DNA of 64,000 nucleotides from NCBI RefSeq assembly GCF_024661895.1, contig NZ_CP102453.1:1364001-1428000 (forward strand). The letters are read 5' to 3'. This DNA is from Fundicoccus culcitae. Lineage in GTDB: Bacteria; Bacillota; Bacilli; Lactobacillales; Aerococcaceae. A program made the translations under genes and the position numbers. This document shows, one piece after another, positions 36,894 through 46,911 of this stretch. The stretch's first letter is position 1. Each line of letters starts with the position of its first letter. Below the pieces are notes generated by a model. It was not told the DNA's origin. It saw only the letters and a program-made list of their open reading frames with translations, and made no database searches.

Positions 36894-37727
36894 TTATCCT
36901 TTTATTGCACCATCAGAAATACCAGCAATTAATTGCTTGCTAAATATTACAAATATTATAACTATAGGTAATACTGACAATAATGAACCCGTTATTACTA
37001 ATGGATAATTTGTTGTATATAATCCTTGAAGTTGAGTTAAAGCTAATTGTAGAGTATACTTCGATTCATCATTAAGAATAATTAATGGCCACATATAATC
37101 GTTCCAAGCTCCCATGAAGGAATATAAAGCCAAAAACGATAGTGCTGGTCTAATAATAGGCACTACTATTTTATTTAAAATTTGAAATGTTGTTGCGCCA
37201 TCTATTCTTGCACTTTCAATCAAACTATCATGGATTCCTTCTTCACAATACTGCTTGATCCAAAATATTCCAAAAGCATTTACCATTCCAGGAATAATTA
37301 AAGCTTTATACGATCCAACCCAACCTAAACGATCCATCAAAAAAAATTGTGGAATAATATTTAGTTGACCTGGAATCATCATAGTAGCCATAAGTATATT
37401 AAAAAATAGTTTTTTACCTTTGAATTTAAGTTTCGCAAATGAAAATCCCGCTAATGTTGCAAAAATTAATATTAAAACGGTTTGAACTGTTGCAACATAT
37501 AATGTATTAAAAAATGCATTTACAAAATTAGTTTCCTGAAAAACAGTCATTATATTGTTAATTAATTCATTTCCTAAGGTGAAGCTCGGTGGTGTTTGAA
37601 ACACTTCCCTATTCTCTTTGCTGGAAAGAACAACCATCCAATAAAATGGAAACAATGAAACTACCACGCCGATAAATAGAATTAAATATGTAATAAATTT
37701 AAAACTCTTACTACTATTTTTTCCCAT
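36894..37727 (-). CDS. Sugar ABC transporter permease (MalG type)
   Basis: CUT1-family inner-membrane permease, 277 residues, six transmembrane helices. The ATPase-contact EAA loop reads ESARIDGATTFQILNKIVVP. The N-terminal LFPFYWMVVLSSKENREVF is typical of MalG-like subunits. It overlaps the other permease gene at one base. No ATPase gene is in the locus, so a shared MsmK-type ATPase encoded elsewhere probably powers it, as in streptococci. Confidence 0.92.
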   Translation of the reverse strand: MGKNSSKSFKFITYLILFIGVVVSLFPFYWMVVLSSKENREVFQTPPSFTLGNELINNIMTVFQETNFVNAFFNTLYVATVQTVLILIFATLAGFSFAKLKFKGKKLFFNILMATMMIPGQLNIIPQFFLMDRLGWVGSYKALIIPGMVNAFGIFWIKQYCEEGIHDSLIESARIDGATTFQILNKIVVPIIRPALSFLALYSFMGAWNDYMWPLIILNDESKYTLQLALTQLQGLYTTNYPLVITGSLLSVLPIVIIFVIFSKQLIAGISDGAIKG

Positions 37728-38668
37728 TATTTATTACCCTCCATCCTACTAGTTAGATATGAATTGATTGCTGAAATAATTACAATAACCAAAGCCATTG
37801 CCCAGGCAATTGCTGATCCATATCCGTATTGATTATTTGTGAAAGCGTTTTGATACATATAGTACATAACAGTAACTGCTCCACCTTCTGGTGTTGCACC
37901 AGTAGGTACTAATACTTGCGCTTCGGTAAACACTTGTAAACCGCCTATAGTAGACATAATCACTGTAAAAAATATGATAGGTTTCAACTGTGGAATTGTA
38001 ATGTTTCTAAACATCTGCCAACTTGAAGCTCCATCTAACGAAGCCGCTTCATATAGTTCATCTGGAATATTAATGATTCCCGTTAAATAAATAATCATAT
38101 TATATCCCATATACATCCAAATATTTATTAACGCTATAATTATTCTTACCCAAAAAGGGGACTGTAACCAATTTATTGAATCAAACCCAAAAAATTCCAA
38201 AAGGCCATTGGCTAGACCTCCAAAATTAGCAAATATAATTCCAAATAGGATTGTAATAGCTACTACAGAAGTAACATTTGGTAAAAAAAGAATCGTTCTT
38301 AATGCGTTCTTAAATTTCACAAATTTTTGATTAATTAAGAAAGCATATATTAACGATAAAAACAGCATTGGAAATGTTCCTAGGAACCAAATTATAATAG
38401 TGTTTTTCAATGACCTCCAAAAGTTGAGATCTTGTACAAGCCGTCGAAAATTTGCCAATCCAACATAAGTGATCTCCCCAATCCCATCCCATTTTCCTAA
38501 CGCTAGTACAACCGAAAAAATTAAAGGGAATAGACTGAACATTATAAATAAAATATAAAACGGTGATATGTATAAATATGGTGTAGATTTTTCAAAACCA
38601 TTTTTAATTTTCTCTGTAAAAGTTTTTTTAGATTGAAACTTATCATCTTTTTTCAAATTATTTTCCAT
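37727..38668 (-). CDS. Sugar ABC transporter permease (MalF type)
   Basis: CUT1-family permease, 313 residues, with a cytoplasmic N-terminal arm, six helices and the EAA loop YEAASLDGASSWQMFRNITIP. YLYISPFYILFIMFSLFPLI at the first helix is characteristic. Together with 36894-37727 and the binding protein 38744-40012 it forms an oligosaccharide importer whose gene neighbours point to mannose-containing glycans. A cre-like sequence lies inside the gene. Confidence 0.92.
   Translation of the reverse strand: MENNLKKDDKFQSKKTFTEKIKNGFEKSTPYLYISPFYILFIMFSLFPLIFSVVLALGKWDGIGEITYVGLANFRRLVQDLNFWRSLKNTIIIWFLGTFPMLFLSLIYAFLINQKFVKFKNALRTILFLPNVTSVVAITILFGIIFANFGGLANGLLEFFGFDSINWLQSPFWVRIIIALINIWMYMGYNMIIYLTGIINIPDELYEAASLDGASSWQMFRNITIPQLKPIIFFTVIMSTIGGLQVFTEAQVLVPTGATPEGGAVTVMYYMYQNAFTNNQYGYGSAIAWAMALVIVIISAINSYLTSRMEGNK
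37840..37853. promoter_or_regulatory. Weak cre-like site inside the permease gene
   Basis: TGAAAGCGTTTTGA resembles the CcpA operator consensus with about two mismatches. Intragenic cre sites can repress Gram-positive sugar operons, but one imperfect match in an AT-rich gene is thin evidence. Confidence 0.25.
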
Positions 38669-38743
38669 AAATACATTTTCTCCTTCCTTATAATGAAATC
38701 ATAAGTGAGAAGTCACTAAGACTTCTCACTTATGTGTAATCTA

Positions 38744-40012
38744 CTAACCTTCACTATAAATTTCAACTTGATTTACAGCATCATTCCATGCTTGTTCTGG
38801 ATCTTTACCTTGTTCTTCTATCAATTTAATTTGATCTTCAAAATATCTTCTAGCTCCAGTTTCTCTTGGATCTAGTTCAATATATTCTAGACTGTTGGCT
38901 GACTCTATGAAGTATTTATTATATTTTTGTTCACCAAATATTTCACTAGTTGAATCAGCAAACGTTTCATCTTCTAAAATAGTAGTAATAGTTGGAAATA
39001 ATCCTTGTTCAACATAATTAATTCTTTGGCTTTCTTCACCAGTTAAGTACATAATTACTTCAGTTGCCTCAGCAGGATGATTTGTAGTATTTAAAACTGC
39101 TAGATATGATCCTCCTTGGTTTGCGGCATTACCTGGATTTCCAGCAACTTGCCATTCTCCTTGATTTGCTCCTGAATCTGTTAAATCAGCAATTCCCCAA
39201 GAAGCCTGAATTTTGCTACCAAATAAACCCATTGCAGTAGTGTTAACACCATCTGCACTGTTAGCAACTACTCCGAGTGTGTATTCATTTTGTATTGCTT
39301 CAACTGTGAAATCCCATACTTCTCTTAATTGTCCATTAGCAAATGTTAAGTTGCCTTCTTCATCATAAATACGTTCAGTCATTTGTTGATATTGTTCTGA
39401 GAATACCGCAACGCCTGATTGGAACATTGGGATATCAGCTTGTTCTTTCATTTGTTTTGCAGCTTCCATATAGGCTTCTGGACTATTAATTAATTCTGTT
39501 ACTTCATCAGGGTCTGTTGGTAAGCCAGCTTGTTCAAAGTTTCCAACATGATAAAACATTGCAGTTGGACCGATATCTAATGGAAGAGCCATCTGATAAT
39601 TACCATCATCTGCTAATGTTGAATCCCATTTCCATTCAACTTGCGTTGATTCCAATTCACCTGTCCCATAATCCAATAGATTTACAAATCGATCATAATA
39701 AGGTTTAAAATCTTGAATATTGTCGTTAACAGCAACAATATCAGCTGCTGAATCCGAATTTAAACTTGTTCTTAATTGCATATCATAATTATCATCTGCA
39801 GGTACCTGTTGGAAATCTAGATTATAATCAGGAAACTGTTCAATTGCATTTTGAATTGTAGTTTCTGACAAAGCACCATGATAGTACATAATACGTAAAT
39901 CAACGGGTTCTGAATTTGCTTGGATTGAGGTTGCACCGCTAACACTAAGTGACAGCAGCAAAGCCCCTACTGTAAGTCGTTTTAAAGTTTTCTTCATGTT
40001 AATCTTCAACAT
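38744..40012 (-). CDS. Extracellular sugar-binding protein of the ABC importer, without lipobox
   Basis: A solute-binding protein of 422 residues that delivers oligosaccharide to the permeases 37727-38668 and 36894-37727. It has a signal peptide (KKTLKRLTVGALLLSLSVSGATSIQA, cleavage near residue 32) and the bilobal family pattern (VDLRIMYYHGALS, AADIVAVNDNIQDF, ALPLDIGPTAMFYH, GLFGSKIQASWG). Gram-positive binding proteins normally carry an L-x-x-C lipobox; here SVSGAT has Ala where Cys is expected, so membrane anchoring is not evident. ATG at 40010-40012 follows GGAGGAAAAT; the longer frame begins on this ribosome binding site. Confidence 0.9.
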   Translation of the reverse strand: MLKINMKKTLKRLTVGALLLSLSVSGATSIQANSEPVDLRIMYYHGALSETTIQNAIEQFPDYNLDFQQVPADDNYDMQLRTSLNSDSAADIVAVNDNIQDFKPYYDRFVNLLDYGTGELESTQVEWKWDSTLADDGNYQMALPLDIGPTAMFYHVGNFEQAGLPTDPDEVTELINSPEAYMEAAKQMKEQADIPMFQSGVAVFSEQYQQMTERIYDEEGNLTFANGQLREVWDFTVEAIQNEYTLGVVANSADGVNTTAMGLFGSKIQASWGIADLTDSGANQGEWQVAGNPGNAANQGGSYLAVLNTTNHPAEATEVIMYLTGEESQRINYVEQGLFPTITTILEDETFADSTSEIFGEQKYNKYFIESANSLEYIELDPRETGARRYFEDQIKLIEEQGKDPEQAWNDAVNQVEIYSEG

Positions 40013-40028
40013 ATTTTCCTCCAATATT

Positions 40029-42245
40029 TTATATTATTTTATTTAACGAAAAAGGTCGTTTTGATTCACTGACTTGAGATAAATTTGGTATTACTCCGAG
40101 TTTTTGTTCAATGATTACACCTGACATTAATTTTTCATATTTGATATATTCTAGGTCATATTTAATATTATTTACCATTCTACTTTCGACAACATTTAAG
40201 TATGGTTCCTGGGGATCAGATTTAATTACAATGGAATTATTATTATGTAGTTTAACAACTGCCTCATCCCATATTGAAATTCCCAATACAAATTCATCAG
40301 TCCCAGGAGTAACTTGATATAATCCTAGGGAATTTAACACATACCAAGCTGACATACTTCCATTATCATCATCTCCTGGAAAACCATCAGCAGTGTATTT
40401 GAAAGTATTCATCATCAATTGTTTCAAAATCAAATGTGAAATTTGAGGGTACCCAGCATATATGAACAAATGTGGTATATGAAAACTTGGTTGATTAGAA
40501 ATTGCCAATTGTCCAAACTGTAAAGCAGCCATTTCTGACATTTCATGGATTTCTTGTCCATAATCACCTACTTCAAATATTGGATCAGAATTTATTAGCT
40601 CTAATACATGTTGATAAAAAGGTTCATCTCCACCATGTAGCTTAATCAAATCTTCAATATTATGGAATACCGAAAAACTGCTTTGCCAAGAACTTCCCTC
40701 TGTATAGCTTCCCCCCCATTCATAATTAGAAATATCTGTCAAATGTTCACCATTTAAATTTCTCGGTTTCATAAGATTGCTTTTACTATCAAAGAGATTT
40801 CTATAATTTAAACTATATTTATAGTATTTTTCTGCAATATCCCCTCGGTCTAAATAATTTGCTACTTGTCCTATACAAAAATCACTATAAGAATAATCTA
40901 ATGTCAAATTAACAGACTCCGAGTTTTCCGAAGGAATGTATCCGTTGTCAAAATAAAATTCAGCATTTTCTCGACCTTCTAGTTCGTTATCCGAAGGTGT
41001 AGTGGCATTAAAAATCATTGCCTCTAACAACTCCTCAACTATCTCCCTATCTAATAACCCTTTGACAGTAGCATCAGCAATTACAGCATCGACAAGTGTA
41101 CCTGGCATCAATCCCCTTTCATCCGGTGAAACCCATTTAGGCAAATACTTATCTTCTCTAGAAATATTTAATATACCTTCGATGAACTTAGGAATACTAT
41201 CAGGTATTATTATCGAATAGAGAGGATAATTTGTTCGAAATGTATCCCAATAGCCATTATTAAGGTAAAAATAGCCTTTTTCAATTTTCGCTGTATAAGG
41301 TGAATAATGGATTATATTCTCATCTTTAATTTCATACGCTCTCTGAGGGAACGTAGCCGTTCTATATAAACACGAATAAAAAGTTTTTAGTGTGCTTAAA
41401 TTTGAATGTTTTACCGTTATTTTGTCTAAATATTCAAGCCATTTTTCACTTGAATTTTGTTCTTTACTTTCCCAATCATAAGTAAAGAAGATATCAGATG
41501 AGTAATTAATGTCCGCTTGCTCCAAGTCAATGTAAGAAGTGGTAACATCTAACTCTATATAATCTATAGTTTCATTACCTTTTACCTTTAACCAATACAT
41601 TTCCATTGGATGTTCATCTTCTACATAATTTGATTTTTTTACTAATTCAAATTTACAATCTTTTGATTTAACAATAAAATACATGCCAAACTTGCCATAT
41701 TTTGATCCTGATAATTGGTTAGTATATCCTCTTAATTCCTTACCATCATCGCTAACTGTAAGATTACCATCTTCAGCAATACCTAGTGTAAAGTAGATTT
41801 TCTTTGATAAGCTTCCAGCTCTTAAAGATGCTCCATAATCTGTTGGTATTAATTCAACTTCTAAACGATCTCTTAGTCTCCTGTATGAAAAATTATGTGG
41901 CTTAAAGACTGTGTGATCAGGATTAAAACTACTTTTATTGTATTTTTCAACAAGTTCTGAGTCTTCACTTTTTAAAAACTCAACCTCTTCCTTATCATTT
42001 AACCCCAAAAAGTTAAATATAATAAAAGCAAAGTCTCCCATCCAAGGACTAGGTTGGTGAGAAAGTCTTATACCATAAATAACTTTATCATTAGAGTTAA
42101 AAAATCTAACATCTCCTAGTCTAGTTTGAGGAACAAACGCATTCATCCCAAATGGTGTTGTAGTGCTAGGAAGAGTATTCCCATGACTAAAGGACCTATC
42201 ATTATTTGTTCCTTGCCTAGTATCAATTAAATCTAATACTGTCAA
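40029..42245 (-). CDS. GH92 alpha-mannosidase (copy 2)
   Basis: Second GH92 enzyme, 738 residues, first gene of the mannoside operon. It has the same signature blocks as copy 1 (DTRQGTNNDRSFSHGNTLPS, LSHQPSPWMGDFA, SPDERGLMPGTLVDAVIADA, GFPGDDDNGSMSAWYVLN) but differs widely elsewhere, so the two probably cut different linkages. No signal peptide. The open frame extends 46 codons further upstream, but TTG at 42243-42245 is five bases after AGAGGGTG and gives LTVLDLIDTRQGT, the normal family start, so the extension is unlikely to be translated. Confidence 0.9.
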   Translation of the reverse strand: MTVLDLIDTRQGTNNDRSFSHGNTLPSTTTPFGMNAFVPQTRLGDVRFFNSNDKVIYGIRLSHQPSPWMGDFAFIIFNFLGLNDKEEVEFLKSEDSELVEKYNKSSFNPDHTVFKPHNFSYRRLRDRLEVELIPTDYGASLRAGSLSKKIYFTLGIAEDGNLTVSDDGKELRGYTNQLSGSKYGKFGMYFIVKSKDCKFELVKKSNYVEDEHPMEMYWLKVKGNETIDYIELDVTTSYIDLEQADINYSSDIFFTYDWESKEQNSSEKWLEYLDKITVKHSNLSTLKTFYSCLYRTATFPQRAYEIKDENIIHYSPYTAKIEKGYFYLNNGYWDTFRTNYPLYSIIIPDSIPKFIEGILNISREDKYLPKWVSPDERGLMPGTLVDAVIADATVKGLLDREIVEELLEAMIFNATTPSDNELEGRENAEFYFDNGYIPSENSESVNLTLDYSYSDFCIGQVANYLDRGDIAEKYYKYSLNYRNLFDSKSNLMKPRNLNGEHLTDISNYEWGGSYTEGSSWQSSFSVFHNIEDLIKLHGGDEPFYQHVLELINSDPIFEVGDYGQEIHEMSEMAALQFGQLAISNQPSFHIPHLFIYAGYPQISHLILKQLMMNTFKYTADGFPGDDDNGSMSAWYVLNSLGLYQVTPGTDEFVLGISIWDEAVVKLHNNNSIVIKSDPQEPYLNVVESRMVNNIKYDLEYIKYEKLMSGVIIEQKLGVIPNLSQVSESKRPFSLNKII

Positions 42246-42311
42246 ATATACACCCTCTTTCATAAGATAATAACTTTTAGTAGAATTTATGACCAAGCAT
42301 AAATTAAAAAT

Positions 42312-42340
42312 ATTATAGCATAAAGTTAATCGCTTTCTAT
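42312..42340 (-). promoter_or_regulatory. Extended -10 promoter of the mannoside operon
   Basis: On the minus strand TGCTATAAT (TG-N-TATAAT, with TATAAT at 42312-42317) stands about 65 bases upstream of the GH92 start. A clear TTGACA box is missing. AGAAAGCGATTAACTT just upstream looks like a partial dyad and could be an operator for the RpiR protein or CcpA. The region 42420-43017 beyond it is AT-rich and I see no gene in it. Confidence 0.5.
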
Positions 42341-42419
42341 TTGACTCATTAGACGTTGGAAGGTTTTTCACTTTTTGAAACATTCCATTATATTATCATT
42401 TCAAATAATAAAAACTTTA

Positions 42420-43017
42420 AAATAAATACTAATGAATTATAATTTTGTTTTTAATCATTTTAATTATAATCGCATTGAGTAATTGAAATAAAATTATACC
42501 CACTTCCATTTCAAATGGTTTACTGGAAGAGTAATTAGTTAATAGAGATGTCTTCCATATTTTTGTTTGTCTATTTTCCGTCTTTATGGAAAAACAAAAA
42601 ATAAAAATCTACACATCATTTATATCAGTGTGACTATATTGCTTTTTACTTACTTTCATACTTGTTTTTGCCTGCTAACTTATTGGCATTCTCAGTTAGT
42701 CAGATTCCAATGTTTATAATCGCAGGGAGTCACACTTTTTAAGATTAAACTAAAAATATATTGTTTCTCAAACCAATAAAACTTCCAAGTTAATGATATT
42801 GATTGTTATATTTAAGTTTGCAACATTTTAAATTTCTGAAATAGCGACATAATTAGCTTAGTCGATACACATTTTTGATTTTTTTAGACAATACCTGAAT
42901 ATATAAAACATCCTCTAAATTACGAATACAAACCTTTAGTCGTTGGAACCGAATCCTCTATTCCGTAAGTTTTAAATCATCAATTCCTAAGGTTAGAAGA
43001 GTTGTTAAAATCAAGTA
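42420..43017. other. Non-coding AT-rich stretch between GH92 and the RpiR gene
   Basis: Roughly 600 bases with stops in all frames and no open frame with a ribosome binding site. Nothing is recognised apart from short inverted repeats typical of AT-rich DNA. It may be a gene remnant. Confidence 0.5.
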
Positions 43018-43785
43018 TCACTTATTATTATGGTTATAATCAAGGAAACATCTATAAATTAAATCAAGTAATATGTGAAGAGTCGTGAATAGGTTATGTT
43101 CTGAATTTCGTGTGCTTTGGGTTTCAACTAATTCAGTGACTTTATAATAAAGACTTATATAGCTAATTTTTGCTAAGCTATTTTCATGTTTCGGAGTTAT
43201 TGAAATTACTGAAATATTCTTATACGTAAACTTTTTAGCCAAGTTTAAAACTTCTTCATTCTCTCCACTATATGAAACAATAAAAACTAAATCCTGATCA
43301 GTAATGCTATTAGAAATCCACTGAAATTCCGTCATAGATGGAATATTTAAAAAATGTATGTTAAGTGCTAAAAAATTTCGAGAAAACATCTCTAATGAAT
43401 TACGTTCTCCCCAACTTGTTCCATAAACATAAACTTTACTAGATTGATTTATTAAATCTATAACTTTTAATAAATCATTCTTGTCTACAAAATCAAGCGT
43501 ACTATTGATATCGTTTTTTAATAATTCTAAACTATTGGAATAATTTAGAGAACGATTTGTATCCTCAATGTCATCGCTTATTAAGTACTTTAATTCATTA
43601 AAACCATTACAGCCTAATTTTTTACTCAGCCTTGTAATAGTAGCTGGCGAGGTATAAGTAATTTCGGCAAGTGTAGTGGAAGACATAGTTGTAATTTTTT
43701 TCTTATTATTTAGAATATATTTAAGAATCTCTTTTTCAGCTTCAGTGAAGTGTTTTACCGAGTTAATTATTTCTTCTAAGCTCAT
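43018..43785 (-). CDS. MurR/RpiR-family transcriptional regulator
   Basis: A 255-residue regulator with an N-terminal helix-turn-helix (FTEAEKEILKYILNNKKKI, SSTTLAEITYTSPATITRLSKKLG) and a C-terminal SIS sugar-phosphate sensing domain (SKVYVYGTSWGERNSLEMFS, VFIVSYSGENEEVLNLAKKF). It probably responds to a phosphosugar made from imported mannosides or the GH4 substrate, controlling the GH92-transporter operon and the divergent GH4 gene. Start ATG at 43783-43785 follows GGGAG; the longer frame adds 23 residues unlike the family. Confidence 0.88.
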   Translation of the reverse strand: MSLEEIINSVKHFTEAEKEILKYILNNKKKITTMSSTTLAEITYTSPATITRLSKKLGCNGFNELKYLISDDIEDTNRSLNYSNSLELLKNDINSTLDFVDKNDLLKVIDLINQSSKVYVYGTSWGERNSLEMFSRNFLALNIHFLNIPSMTEFQWISNSITDQDLVFIVSYSGENEEVLNLAKKFTYKNISVISITPKHENSLAKISYISLYYKVTELVETQSTRNSEHNLFTTLHILLDLIYRCFLDYNHNNK

Positions 43786-43812
43786 TAAATTTCTCCCTTT
43801 GTTAAATCCAAT

Positions 43813-43842
43813 AGCATATACTTTATATAAACTATATATCAA
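43813..43842 (-). promoter_or_regulatory. Candidate promoter of the RpiR gene
   Basis: On the minus strand TTGATA (43837-43842) and TATGCT (43813-43818) are 18 bases apart and about 30 bases ahead of the ATG at 43785. Both boxes deviate from consensus. Confidence 0.4.
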
Positions 43843-43854
43843 ATGAATAATCAA

Positions 43855-44884
43855 ATCATAAATTTTTTTTTTATCCTAGCTTTCAAGCTTATCAAATTAA
43901 TTATTATAAAATTATCTGTTTTATTACCTTAATTATTCTTGAAAACTTAAATTAGTTCATATCTCAACAATAAATATCTATTTAATCCATTTTATTTGTA
44001 CAAAAACATATCATACTTAATGATTCTTTCATTGAGATATTTTAGTTAAGATATTGCTATATGAGTAAACTGTACCATTAAATAAATCTTAATTTTTAAA
44101 AGAAGATTATTAGACTTCAACAGATGATAAAATGAAAACTTTCTATACACAGAATATACAAACATCAGGTGCAATAAAACCACTATAGTCTCGAATCGTT
44201 CAAGTTAAGTCAACAAGAACTTAATTGCTGAGATTACCTGATTACAAAATTTTTCTTGACCTAGCAACAATGATAACTCAGGTTAATGTTGTAACTAGGT
44301 AATATAAATATACAGAAAATAATTTCCTAATGATTTGCAGTAACAGTTAATGCTATGAGCGTTTAGGATATTTATTCGTAAATCAGAATCATTACACCAT
44401 CATTTTAAACGACAATTTTTTGATTGAATTGTAAGGGAAAGTAAAATATGTCTATGGACCTCCTTATATTTAGTAAGTTGTCTTTAACTTAATTATATAG
44501 AAAGTTTCCTATTTGTACACCTAAAGAGAGTTGATTTATTAAGGTTTAAAATTAATATTATCTAGTTTTATTATTGTAGTAAAAACACACATTAATAATG
44601 ACTCTTTAAAAAACATGGAATTATGAAATACATTTTAAAATTATAACCCACTAGGTTTGCCTAATAATTAAATATACTCTGCAAAGGTGAATAATTTGAT
44701 AATGGAGTCTAATGTTCGTTTTTCCGATTTATGTTAACTGTCTAATACCCATCTAGTTCTGTTGACTAAAAATCTTTCAATAATTGAAAAAGTAATCTTT
44801 ACTTCATTATAAGTCCATAAACTCAAAAAATATATGTATAATATTATCATTAAAAGTATAACAAATTGAGTAGGGGGACAAAAC
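43855..44884. other. Long non-coding region between the RpiR regulator and GH4
   Basis: About one kilobase of AT-rich sequence, stops in every frame, no open frame with a ribosome binding site and no repeat family of the type seen elsewhere. TATAAT at 44837-44842, about 45 bases before the GH4 start, is a candidate -10 box. Length and lack of structure suggest decayed sequence, but a small RNA cannot be ruled out. Confidence 0.5.
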
Positions 44885-46198
44885 ATGAGTAAAGATTTAA
44901 TAATTACTATAGCTGGAGCTGGGAGTGGATATACACCAGGTATTATTTTAACGATAATGAATCATGAAGAATTAAGCGTCAAAGAAATTAGACTTTACGA
45001 TGATGATGCACAAAGAAACAAAGATATGGAGTTAATTATTAATTTCATTCTAAAAAGAGATAATTTAGATATAAACTTAGTCAGAACTGAAAACCCAAAA
45101 GTAGCATTTACGAATGTTGACTTTGTTTTCTCACAAATCAGAGTTGGACAAATTGAAATGAGAGAAAAAGATGAAAAAATACCTTTAAAATATGGTGTGG
45201 TTGGGCAAGAAACTTGTGGTTTAGGTGGGTTCTCTTATGGATTAAGATCTATGAAAGGATTTTTGAATTTAGTTAAAGACATCCAACAATATGCTCCCGA
45301 TGTCTGGATATTAAATTATACCAATCCAGAAACAATTATTGCTGAATCAGTTAGAAGAGCTTATCCTGATGCTAAGATTATTAACGCATGTGATATGACT
45401 ATTGCAATAGAAGAAATTGTGGCTAATTCTTTTGGATATGATAGAGATAATTGGATACCTGTATATTATGGTCTAAACCACTTTGGGTGGTATAATTCAA
45501 TTTATGATGTTAGTCTTAAACGTGATATCATGCCTGAAATAATTGAAAAAATAAAATCTGAAGGATTAGATGTTTCAAACGAGGAACCTAACTGGGCTCA
45601 AACTTACACAAATATGAAAATGTTAGTAGAAAATTTCCCTACAAATTTACCTAATAATTATTTAGAATATTATTTATACCCTAATATTATTCTCAATCAA
45701 ACAAACCCAGAATACACGCGTGCCAACCAAATTATGGATGGACGTTACAAAGAAATTAAAGATACTGTTAAAAAAATTCAAACTAACACAGACTTGGATA
45801 GCATTAATTATAAGAGCTCTGAACATGGTCAATATATTGTAGATATAGCAGCTTCCCTTTTGCATAATAAAAACGGTAGATTTAATTTAATCGTTCCTAA
45901 TAAAGGTGCTATTCCTAATTTAAGAGAAGATGCTGTTGTTGAAGTTCCTTGTTATGTTAATGCAAATGGTGTTGAACCGATATCACTACGTTTTGACATC
46001 CCAGATTTCCATAAAGGATTAATGGAAGCTCAAGTTGCATCTGAGAAGTTATTAGTCGATGCTTTTTTTGAAAATTCTTACCAAAAAGCATTAGAAGCTT
46101 TTACTCTAAATCAAACAGTACCAAACGCTACAGTTGCCAAACAAATTCTTGATGATTTCATTGAAGCAAATGGAGATTTTTGGCCAGAATTACATTAA
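44885..46198 (+). CDS. GH4-family NAD-dependent glycosidase (6-phospho-glycosidase type)
   Basis: The 437-residue protein opens with the dinucleotide site TIAGAGSGYTPGIILTIM and contains GQETCGLGGFSYGLRSM, NYTNPETIIAESVRR, INACDMTIAIEE (the metal-binding Cys region) and YGLNHFGWY (the metal-binding His). These identify GH4, whose members use NAD and Mn to split phosphorylated or free glycosides by oxidation at C3. The sequence looks closest to the 6-phospho-alpha-glucosidase/MalH side; no PTS genes are nearby, so the substrate is uncertain. Ribosome binding site TAGGGGG precedes the ATG. Likely regulated by the divergent RpiR protein. Confidence 0.88.
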   Translation: MSKDLIITIAGAGSGYTPGIILTIMNHEELSVKEIRLYDDDAQRNKDMELIINFILKRDNLDINLVRTENPKVAFTNVDFVFSQIRVGQIEMREKDEKIPLKYGVVGQETCGLGGFSYGLRSMKGFLNLVKDIQQYAPDVWILNYTNPETIIAESVRRAYPDAKIINACDMTIAIEEIVANSFGYDRDNWIPVYYGLNHFGWYNSIYDVSLKRDIMPEIIEKIKSEGLDVSNEEPNWAQTYTNMKMLVENFPTNLPNNYLEYYLYPNIILNQTNPEYTRANQIMDGRYKEIKDTVKKIQTNTDLDSINYKSSEHGQYIVDIAASLLHNKNGRFNLIVPNKGAIPNLREDAVVEVPCYVNANGVEPISLRFDIPDFHKGLMEAQVASEKLLVDAFFENSYQKALEAFTLNQTVPNATVAKQILDDFIEANGDFWPELH

Positions 46199-46448
46199 TA
46201 ATATGTCTTAAAAATTTTTTTTAGTATAACTTGTATCATTTAATCATTTACTTAGGGACATGATATTATAGATAAACTGATGATAGTAGCCAAGAAAAAT
46301 ACAGCAAAACAGCTCGAAAATTCATCAGATATCTTTATTTCATAAACCTAATGTAGTGCTCCTTTATTGATTAGTTTATAACTGAATCATTTTTAAAAAC
46401 CATTCAATCAGATTAATCCATAATTGTATAAATGGATAACATAAAAAA

Positions 46449-46497
46449 ACACCTTACGAAAGCTGTCTATATAGCGTTTCGAAGGTGTTTTGTCTTT
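46449..46497 (+). terminator. Terminator after GH4
   Basis: ACACCTTACGAAAGC and GCGTTTCGAAGGTGT form a stem with one offset around TGTCTATATA, followed by TTTGTCTTTT. It stands 250 bases after the GH4 stop. An A-run on the left makes it usable on the other strand as well. Confidence 0.7.
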
Positions 46498-46911
46498 TAA
46501 TTTGTCATAGTCAGGTAAGAACTTTAGTGATAGCCCTTTCCATGCTCGCTGGACTAACTACTTGGTCAATCTATTATATATCATTTTTTTTATTCATATT
46601 TGTGTTATAACAGTTCTGCACGCCTACAAATCCTTTTACAATCTGCTTAACTTTCACTAAACAACCATCTATTCGAACTTAATCATGATGTTATATTAGT
46701 TATCGGTGATATATCTACCTTATGATTTTCAAAATTATTATTGTTCTGTAATTTTAGCTAAAAGGTAGTACCATAATGCCCAATGACTTCTCATCATTCG
46801 TTATTGCTATGGTAGACTCTCGTTGATGAGAGCTCCTCGGTAATAAAGACAACCATCTGTACTCATGTCATTACTTTAATTACCAATTCGGATGTATTCA
46901 GTATTGGGCAT

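Noticed and set aside
42246-42383. N-terminal extension of GH92 copy 2
   Set aside because: The extra 46 residues do not look like a signal peptide or family sequence, cover the -10 box, and TTG 42245 has a good ribosome binding site.
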